A DNA stretch of 64,000 nucleotides, from the NCBI RefSeq assembly GCF_947495565.1, contig NZ_CANLZM010000003.1, positions 124,001 to 188,000 on the forward strand. Reading direction: 5' to 3'. Position numbers and translations under genes: made by a program. This document shows, in pieces, positions 58,135 through 64,000 of the stretch (position 1 is its first letter; every line of letters begins with the position of its first letter). A model generated the notes under the pieces. The model did not search any database. It saw only the letters and a program-made list of their open reading frames with translations, and was not told where the DNA came from. Origin of the DNA: an uncultured Pontibacter sp. GTDB taxonomy: Bacteria > Bacteroidota > Bacteroidia > Cytophagales > Hymenobacteraceae.

Positions 58135-58899
58135 CTATACAATCGTGACTTTGATGCCCATCCCTTCCAGCGCCTTTACAACATATTCTGAAATGCCTTT
58201 GTCTGTGATGATATGGTCTACATCATCAAATCCGCAAATTTTTCCAAAGCCCCTTTTCCCGAATTTAGTGGAATCGGCTAAGACAATTGTTTTCTGAGAC
58301 ACCTTAATCATTTGCCGGTTTAGGTGCGCCTCCATAACATTAGTGGTTGTTAAGCCAAACTCCAGGTCAATGCCATCCACACCCAAAAACAACTTACTAA
58401 AAGAGAAGTCGGATAAAATACTTTCGGCGTAAGGGCCGGTTACAGACGAGGAGCTTTTCCGGAGAAGCCCGCCTAATTGCATCACCTCAACTTCAGGGTG
58501 CCTGATCAGTTCTAAAGCGACATTAAGTGCAGAGGTTGTTACGATCAGGTGACCCTGTGGCTGTATACTTTTAGCCAGCGCCAGCACAGTAGTGCCCGAA
58601 GCAATAAGAACGGAATCGTTAGGCAGTACCAGCGATGCCGCTTTAGCGCCAATCAGCATTTTTTCGGTAGACTGGATCTTTTCTTTCTCGTTTACAGACC
58701 GGTCTATAGTATAAGGGTTGTGCAAGGTGGCACCGCCATGCGTCCGGAACAAAAGCCCTTTGTCCTCCAGAAGCTTCAGGTCTTTGCGGATGGTAACAGA
58801 AGAAACATCCAGATCCTCGCATAAGTCCGTAACGTTGATTTTCCCCTCTTTCTGAAGCTTGCTTATAATCTGCTGATGTCTTTCAGCTATGTTAACCAT
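58135..58899 (-). CDS. DeoR/GlpR family transcriptional regulator
   Basis: Start chosen at ATG 58899 (MVNIAERHQQIISKLQKEGK), the usual family start; an upstream ATG would add 15 residues. The 254-residue protein has a DeoR helix-turn-helix (INVTDLCEDLDVSSVTIRKD LK region, about 15-50), RTHGGATL linker and the DeoR sensor domain (IGAKAASLVLPNDSVLIASG ... FLGVDGIDLEFGLTTTN, LADSTKFG) that binds sugar phosphates. In this locus a G3P- or sugar-phosphate-responsive repressor is expected. It is divergent from the symporter gene. The TTTCGAAA sites before glpD are its candidate targets. Confidence 0.93.
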   Translation of the reverse strand: MVNIAERHQQIISKLQKEGKINVTDLCEDLDVSSVTIRKDLKLLEDKGLLFRTHGGATLHNPYTIDRSVNEKEKIQSTEKMLIGAKAASLVLPNDSVLIASGTTVLALAKSIQPQGHLIVTTSALNVALELIRHPEVEVMQLGGLLRKSSSSVTGPYAESILSDFSFSKLFLGVDGIDLEFGLTTTNVMEAHLNRQMIKVSQKTIVLADSTKFGKRGFGKICGFDDVDHIITDKGISEYVVKALEGMGIKVTIV

Positions 58900-59142
58900 A
58901 TAGGATATTCTTTTTGGCAGAAATTTAGTTTGAAAATAAAACATTAATCGTTCTGCCCATAATTAAATGTTGATAATCTGATAGTCGAGCTAAAATTTAT
59001 TTCATGTTCAGAGTATCTATTTAACCAGCACAGAACAAGTAGCGCTTCATGCTTTATAAGGTGGGGGTTTGATAAAATAAAGCTGAAGTATGTATAAATC
59101 AGAACTAATATTATATATTAGCTATCTTAAAATAGTTTATAC

Positions 59143-60720
59143 ATGAATTTTTCTACACTCGACTTTATTGTATTTATAGGCTACTGCCTGCTCATTATTG
59201 TTTTCGGTATCTGGATATCCCGGGAGAAAAAAGGGCATGTTAAAAACTCCACCGACTACTTTTTGGCCAGTAAATCACTGCCATGGTGGGCAATCGGGGC
59301 TTCGCTTATCGCGTCTAATATTTCGGCCGAGCAATTTATCGGTATGTCAGGCTCCGGCTTTGCCATAGGTTTGGGCATTGCCAGCTACGAGTTTATGGCG
59401 GCAGCCACTCTTATACTTGTGGCAAAGTTTTTCCTCCCGATCTATATTAAGGAAGGGATTTTTACTATGCCGCAGTTCCTGAAGCTGCGTTACGATGACC
59501 GTATCCGCACCAGCCTGGCCATCTTCTGGATCATGCTGTACATCTTCGTGAACCTGACAACAGTACTTTACCTTTCGGCGCTGGCATTGAGCGTAGTGTT
59601 AGGCATTAGTACCACTGCTGCAATTGTTGGTTTGGCTGTGGTGGCGGTGTCCTACTCCATCTACGGCGGTCTAAAAGCCGTGGCCTGGACGGACGTAATT
59701 CAGGTGGTGTTTCTGATACTTGGCGGCTTGGTAACTACATACTTGGCCCTGGATGCTGTGAGTGGGGGAGAAGGCCCTGTGAAAGGTATGGGTATGCTGT
59801 TTGCACAAGCCCCGGAGAAGTTCGATATGATTCTATCCGAAGAGAATCCGTTTTACAAAGACCTGCCAGGTATGACAGTGTTGTTTGGCGGTATGTGGAT
59901 AGCTAACATAAGCTACTGGGGTTTTAACCAGTACATTGTGCAGCGTGCATTGGCCGCTAAAAGTGTGAAAGAAGTGCAGTGGGGCTTGGTTTTCGCCGCT
60001 TTCCTGAAGCTGTTGATTCCGTTGGTAGTGGTAATTCCGGGTATTGCGGCTTTTGCGTTAAATGCTGAGATCAGCCGTTACGATGAAGCATACCCTTGGC
60101 TGCTTGGCAACCTGGTGCCTACCGGCTTAAAAGGCTTGGCTTTTGCTGCGCTTATTGCCGCTGCCCTGTCATCCCTGAGCTCTATGATGAACTCCACGGC
60201 TACTATCTTCACCATGGATATTTATAAGTCGCACCTGAAGAAGGATGCCACGGAGAACCAAATGGTAATGACAGGCCGCCTTGTAAGCCTTATAGCGATA
60301 ATTATTGCGGTGCTGGTGGCAGAGCCATTGCTTGGTGGAGAGGAGCAGATCTTCCAGTTTATCCAAAAATACACAGGTTATGTTAGCCCGGGCATTGTGG
60401 TGCTGTTCCTGTTCGGCCTGTTCTGGAAACGGGCTACTTCCAATGCTGCTTTGGCAACTGCCATTGCGTCTGTTCCTTTCAGTATCATCATCGACGTGAT
60501 GTTCCCAACCATGCCGTTCCTGGACCAGATGGGGATTGTATTCCTGCTGCTCTCTGCGCTGATGGTAGGCTACTCGCTGTTCGAGAACAACGTAAGGGGC
60601 AAGTATCCGGAAAACACCGTGCACATTGATAAAGGTCTCTTTAAGACGGATAGCATCTTTAATGTCACAGCTACCGCTATCATCTTTGTGTTGGCAGCTG
60701 TTTACATTATTTTCTGGTAG
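59143..60720 (+). CDS. Sodium:solute symporter (SSS family)
   Basis: A 525-residue, about 14-helix sodium symporter of the vSGLT type: STDYFLASKSLPWWAIGASL, IASNISAEQFIGMSGSG, PIYIKEGIFTMPQFLKLRYD, AIVGLAVVAVSYSIYGGLKA (SSS signature region), SYWGFNQYIVQRALAAKS and ALIAAALSSLSSMMNSTATI. vSGLT-like proteins carry sugars or polyols such as inositol. It is divergent from the DeoR gene, so it likely imports a sugar or alcohol released in this locus, for instance the headgroup of phosphatidylinositol or a glycosylglycerol. The substrate is inference. Confidence 0.92.
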   Translation: MNFSTLDFIVFIGYCLLIIVFGIWISREKKGHVKNSTDYFLASKSLPWWAIGASLIASNISAEQFIGMSGSGFAIGLGIASYEFMAAATLILVAKFFLPIYIKEGIFTMPQFLKLRYDDRIRTSLAIFWIMLYIFVNLTTVLYLSALALSVVLGISTTAAIVGLAVVAVSYSIYGGLKAVAWTDVIQVVFLILGGLVTTYLALDAVSGGEGPVKGMGMLFAQAPEKFDMILSEENPFYKDLPGMTVLFGGMWIANISYWGFNQYIVQRALAAKSVKEVQWGLVFAAFLKLLIPLVVVIPGIAAFALNAEISRYDEAYPWLLGNLVPTGLKGLAFAALIAAALSSLSSMMNSTATIFTMDIYKSHLKKDATENQMVMTGRLVSLIAIIIAVLVAEPLLGGEEQIFQFIQKYTGYVSPGIVVLFLFGLFWKRATSNAALATAIASVPFSIIIDVMFPTMPFLDQMGIVFLLLSALMVGYSLFENNVRGKYPENTVHIDKGLFKTDSIFNVTATAIIFVLAAVYIIFW

Positions 60721-60749
60721 AAAGTAAGTATAAATTTGATCTGAAGGAG

Positions 60750-61949
60750 TTACATCCTGCGCCTGCGCATTTCTTTTTGTAACAGCGATAGCTCTCTTCC
60801 CATTTGCCCTGCGATAGAAGTGTTCTCCTCTGCCCGCCGAATCAGGTATGGCACAGCAGTAACCACTTCTCCGTAGGGCAAATACTTGGATACATTATAG
60901 CCGGCATCAGCCAGGTTAAAGGTAAGGTTATCACTCATGCCGTATAGTTGCGAGAAATGAATGCGCTGCCTGTGGTTTTTAATAGGGTCCTGCTGAATTC
61001 GCTCGGTTAAGTAGGTAATGCTTTTTTCGTTATGAGTGGCGGCGCAAAGCTCCAGGCGGTGTAAGTGTGCAAGGCAAATGTCTATAGCCTGGTTAAAGCT
61101 CTGGTCTGTGTCCTCTTTTTTAATGAAGACAGGGCAAGGGCAGCCGTTTTCTTCTGCGCGTTGCTGCTCTTTTTCGAGGTAGGCGCCACGCACAAGCTTG
61201 ATTCCTAGTATCACCGGTTCGCCTTCAAAGCGCTGCAGGCAGCCCCGGAGGTAGGCAACGCGGTCGGTGCGGTACATTTGTAAGGTGTTGAAAAGTACGG
61301 CCCGTTCTTTATTAAATCGCCTCATCATTTCTTCAGCCAGTTCATCAACAGGGTTCTGCAGGCAGCATTCTTCGGCATCAAGGTAAACTTTAATACCTGC
61401 CTGTGCTGCGGATTGGCATATACTTTCCAGGCGCTCCTTGGTTCTGGCAAAGGATTTTTGCTCTTCCTCATTCAACTCCTGGCTGTGGTGCAGCTTCTCA
61501 AAAATATGACTGTGGCCAATGCCGGTTGGTTTTACGCTAATGTAAGAGAAGCCTTTCGTGTCGCGGCCGGTCTCTATGTTTCGCAGCACCTCGTCCCGTA
61601 CATAATCAAACCCGGCTTCTGTATCCTGCGCTTCGGCAGCATAGTCTAACACAGTATGTACTCGGGCGGCAGACAATTTTTGCACTACCTTTTGCGCCTC
61701 TTCCAATGTTTCGCCTCCACAAAAATGTCGGTAAAGCGTGCCCTTTATTAAAGGTGCGATAGGCAGGCCTAAACGTAAGGCAGCAATAGTAGCCAAGCCG
61801 CCCGCCTTTACAAGCGCCGGCTTTCCCATCATGGTAAACAGCCAGTAGGCCAGCCTCATTTCCTCATTGGTTTTGTTGCAGAAGGTTACCTGCAGGTTTT
61901 CCGGATCAAAGCGTCCGGGTGTATGTGAAGTGGCAACAGTTTGTTCCAT
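60750..61949 (-). CDS. Proline dehydrogenase
   Basis: A 399-residue monofunctional PRODH that oxidises proline to pyrroline-5-carboxylate with FAD, passing electrons to the quinone pool. The barrel shows VYLDAEECCLQNPVDELA, LGIKLVRGAYLEKEQQRAEE, CAATHNEKSITYLTERIQQD, and the C-terminal YGMSDNLTFNLADAGYNVSK with KYLPYGEVVTAVPYLIRRAEEN typical of Bacteroidota enzymes. Length is normal. It converges with the symporter gene (29 bp between stops). The 380-bp gap upstream (61950-62329) holds nothing I recognise. Confidence 0.93.
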   Translation of the reverse strand: MEQTVATSHTPGRFDPENLQVTFCNKTNEEMRLAYWLFTMMGKPALVKAGGLATIAALRLGLPIAPLIKGTLYRHFCGGETLEEAQKVVQKLSAARVHTVLDYAAEAQDTEAGFDYVRDEVLRNIETGRDTKGFSYISVKPTGIGHSHIFEKLHHSQELNEEEQKSFARTKERLESICQSAAQAGIKVYLDAEECCLQNPVDELAEEMMRRFNKERAVLFNTLQMYRTDRVAYLRGCLQRFEGEPVILGIKLVRGAYLEKEQQRAEENGCPCPVFIKKEDTDQSFNQAIDICLAHLHRLELCAATHNEKSITYLTERIQQDPIKNHRQRIHFSQLYGMSDNLTFNLADAGYNVSKYLPYGEVVTAVPYLIRRAEENTSIAGQMGRELSLLQKEMRRRRM

Positions 61950-62329
61950 AGTTGTAGGTATTAAGTTGTTTCTATTCCCAGGCTTTGGCTATACCTGTGT
62001 TCGTAAACCTGCTGAATAAGTTGTTGCTGTGATAAAGAGTAAATTGTATTATTTTTACTTTTGAGTGCTAAATGGGTTAAATATGGATTGAGATTCTGTA
62101 CATAAGCTAGGAAGCCTTATGCATTACCTGGCTGATGATCAATGTTGATAAACTATTTTGGAGACTCGTAAATTAGGGAATCATACTTTGAGAAAGGCAT
62201 ATAAATTGCTTTTAAGCAAAGTTCTATACAAGCTGCTTAAGTATGATATCTTTTTTATCTAACTAAACTATTCTAATACTTAATATCGTTATAAGGATAA
62301 ACTTCAGCATCACAGTTTATTTTGGTTTA

Positions 62330-62557
62330 ATGGTTAGAGGATTCATATTAGCGCTGCTGCTGGTTGGCGGTATTACTTGCGCCTTCCCAACAGAGGCTGC
62401 TCCTGGAGAAGGGCCAAAGCTGCAAAAGCTTTTCCAGAAAAAAGGCGGTAAGAGCAAGAAGTTATTCAAAAAGAAAAAGAAGACGGTTAACTACCACCGC
62501 GCCGCAGCTAAAAAGCAGCGGAAGGCAAAATGGCAGCGCTATACTATGGTGCAGTAG
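62330..62557 (+). CDS. Tiny secreted lysine-rich protein
   Basis: A 75-residue protein with a signal peptide (MVRGFILALLLVGGITCAFPTEA, possibly cleaved after PTEA) followed by an extremely basic tail: LQKLFQKKGGKSKKLFKKKK and HRAAAKKQRKAKWQRY. No family is recognised. It could bind nucleic acid, LPS or act as a small structural envelope protein. It is 41 bp before the DUF4112 gene on the same strand and may be co-transcribed. A second frame here, 62364-62651, is a shadow. Confidence 0.6.
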   Translation: MVRGFILALLLVGGITCAFPTEAAPGEGPKLQKLFQKKGGKSKKLFKKKKKTVNYHRAAAKKQRKAKWQRYTMVQ

Positions 62558-62598
62558 CAGCAGGCGTACTTTTAACGGCGCTTACCGTATAAGCGCGT

Positions 62599-63096
62599 AT
62601 GGCAACACACGATACGCACTACACACGCACCCCACGTTCCGAAAAGCTTAAATGGGTAGACCATATCGCCCATCTAATGGACAACCAGTTTCGGTTGCCC
62701 GGTACAAGTTTCCGTTTTGGTTTAGATCCTATTCTTGGGTTGCTGCCCTTTGCCGGCGATCTTGCCTCTTTCGGTGTGTCTGCAGTATTAATCCTGACAA
62801 TGGCACGCCACGGGGCCAGCGGCAAACTGGTTGCCCTGATGATGCTAAATATAGGCCTGGACGTACTCATTGGCAGCATTCCCATACTTGGCAACATCTT
62901 CGACTTTGCCTTTAAGGCCAACGAGCGCAATGTGCGCCTGCTGCGCCGCCACTACGAGGAGGGCAAATACCAAGGCAGCGGCAAAGGTATTATGGCTGGT
63001 GTGTTAATAGGGCTTGTGCTGATGCTGGTATTCCTGATATGGGCGCTGTGGCAAATTGGCGAGTGGCTGTGGCAGCTGATAGCCTCATACTTCTAA
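62599..63096 (+). CDS. DUF4112 membrane protein
   Basis: A 165-residue protein with DUF4112: LKWVDHIAHLMDNQFRLPGT, FRFGLDPILGLLPFAGDLAS, MMLNIGLDVLIGSIPILGNI and FDFAFKANERNVRLL. These give a helical hairpin region and one or two membrane helices, with another near the C-terminus (VLIGLVLMLVFLIWALWQIG). The function is unknown. Its last 12 bases overlap the end of the convergent uvsE gene. Confidence 0.92.
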   Translation: MATHDTHYTRTPRSEKLKWVDHIAHLMDNQFRLPGTSFRFGLDPILGLLPFAGDLASFGVSAVLILTMARHGASGKLVALMMLNIGLDVLIGSIPILGNIFDFAFKANERNVRLLRRHYEEGKYQGSGKGIMAGVLIGLVLMLVFLIWALWQIGEWLWQLIASYF

Positions 63097-63984
63097 ACGG
63101 CCAAGGCTTTTGGCTACATCCCGGGCTTTCAGGGCACTTTCCTGCTTGTCTTTTATCTCCAGCATGATGTCCATATCGAGGCCCTCGGTTTCGGCCAGAA
63201 AATCGTGGAAGAGCTGTTCTTGTATACTTTGCACGTGCTTGCCGCGGCGCTCGTTGGGTGCCTGAGAGCTATAGTCCATCATCAGGATGCCGTCTCTGTC
63301 TGGTTGCCAGGTGGTAGCGGCCATTTCTACGGCCTCGCGCATGGGTTCTCCGTTGTTCACGCACTCGTGGTGCAGGTTATCGAAAATAATAGGCATTCCA
63401 GTTAGTTCGTGCAGCTGCAGGCAATCTTGCAAAGTATAGGTGCGGTCATCGTTCTCTACGCAAAGCCGGGTTTTTACGGCATCAGGCAACATGGTATGGT
63501 ATACTTCTGCAAAGCGTTGTATGGCTGAGGCCTTATCACCGTAGGCGCCACCGCCGTGTATCTGTAGTTTGGCGGTAGTGTCCAGCTCCATCAAATCAAG
63601 TACGGTGCCCTGGTAGACTAACTCGGCAATGCTGTTGTGCACTGTTTTCTCGTTTGGCGAGTTGAGTACCACAAACTGATCCGGGTGCATGGAGATGCGC
63701 ATATTATTATTTTTGATGTAGCTGCCCAATCTCCGGAAAGTCATTTTGAAGTGCTCCTGCCAGTTATACTTGTTTATCTCGTGCGAGGCAAATGGCACCA
63801 GGTCAGAGGTGAGCCTGAAAAACAGCAGCCCGTGCTGTACATTGTACTCCAGTATGCGGCGCAGGCAGGCCAAGTTTTGCTCTACGGTCTCTATCAGGCG
63901 CTCCTCAGAATACGAAGCAAGTCTAAATGTGCGGGAGGAGCTGCAGTCGAGCTCGTTATTGATGCAGGGGTATCCTATTTTCAT
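63085..63984 (-). CDS. uvsE: UV-damage endonuclease (UvdE type)
   Basis: A 299-residue TIM-barrel metal enzyme that nicks DNA 5' of UV photoproducts for alternative excision repair. Motifs: MKIGYPCINNELDC start, FRLTSDLVPFASH, RISMHPDQFVVLNSPNEKTV, LQIHGGGAYGDKASAIQRF, RLCVENDDRTYTLQD (metal ligands Glu/Asp), PIIFDNLHHECVN and ILMMDYSSQ. Length is normal. The end overlaps the DUF4112 gene by 12 bp on the opposite strand. The start, ATG at 63984, is 16 bp from the window edge. Confidence 0.94.
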   Translation of the reverse strand: MKIGYPCINNELDCSSSRTFRLASYSEERLIETVEQNLACLRRILEYNVQHGLLFFRLTSDLVPFASHEINKYNWQEHFKMTFRRLGSYIKNNNMRISMHPDQFVVLNSPNEKTVHNSIAELVYQGTVLDLMELDTTAKLQIHGGGAYGDKASAIQRFAEVYHTMLPDAVKTRLCVENDDRTYTLQDCLQLHELTGMPIIFDNLHHECVNNGEPMREAVEMAATTWQPDRDGILMMDYSSQAPNERRGKHVQSIQEQLFHDFLAETEGLDMDIMLEIKDKQESALKARDVAKSLGRLEV

Positions 63985-64000
63985 AGTTTCAGGTAGTGAT

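Noticed and set aside
62364-62651. 95-codon frame overlapping the small basic protein
   Set aside because: Shadow frame; the other frame has a signal peptide and better context.

Overview
The window looks like chromosome of a Bacteroidota bacterium of the Cytophagales, most like Hymenobacteraceae/Pontibacter. The support is a SusC/SusD pair, type IX secretion C-terminal sorting domains, DUF3667, GxxExxY and DUF5689 proteins, starts without Shine-Dalgarno sequences, TAnnTTTG-type -7 promoter elements and a tmRNA tag ending NYAMAA. Genus is inference. No rRNA, tRNA, transposase, integrase or CRISPR array was seen.

Layout. 1-13 kb: scattered single genes: a partial M1 peptidase with a HupE/UreJ-like membrane protein, a lactonase lipoprotein, a decayed SpoIIAA-like gene, an esterase, clpB, a GxxExxY nuclease-fold gene between 42-bp inverted repeats, endonuclease V, and a split phosphoribosyltransferase/hydrolase pair. 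13.5-25.9 kb: monomeric NADP isocitrate dehydrogenase, an AT-rich DUF4062 gene, an NmrA-like gene between two palindromic repeats, an M16 protease lipoprotein, dnaX, and a small secreted protein whose only domain recurs at 36.7 kb. 26.5-37.8 kb: an M36 metalloprotease exported by T9SS, cyclopropane fatty acid synthase, an NtrY/NtrC-like two-component pair divergent from a MacB/FtsX-type permease, and a transglutaminase-like protein. 37.9-42.6 kb: ssrA (tmRNA), an AT-rich islet with a frameshifted gene, then a xylose operon in which all three genes are broken: xylE lacks its 3' end, xylA has an in-frame TAA, xylB lacks its 5' end. 43.2-60.7 kb: one long functional locus, glpD-glpK-glpF-glpT-susC-susD-DUF5689 lipoprotein-Tat metallophosphoesterase-glpQ-SGNH hydrolase, then a DeoR-type regulator divergent from a sodium/solute symporter. 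60.7-64 kb: proline dehydrogenase, a tiny basic secreted protein, DUF4112 and UV-damage endonuclease.

How the genes work together. The 43-61 kb locus reads as a complete route for lipid-derived glycerophosphodiesters: outer-membrane uptake (SusCD), periplasmic phosphodiester and ester hydrolysis (metallophosphoesterase, GlpQ, SGNH hydrolase), inner-membrane uptake (GlpT, GlpF, symporter) and entry to glycolysis (GlpK, GlpD). The substrate is inferred from gene content.

Two wider signals stand out. The heptamer AAGTATA/TATACTT is strongly over-represented in genes and intergenic DNA on both strands, but is missing from susC, xylA, xylB and the DUF4062 gene. Several families of palindromic intergenic repeats are present, one with its modules in a different order in its two copies.
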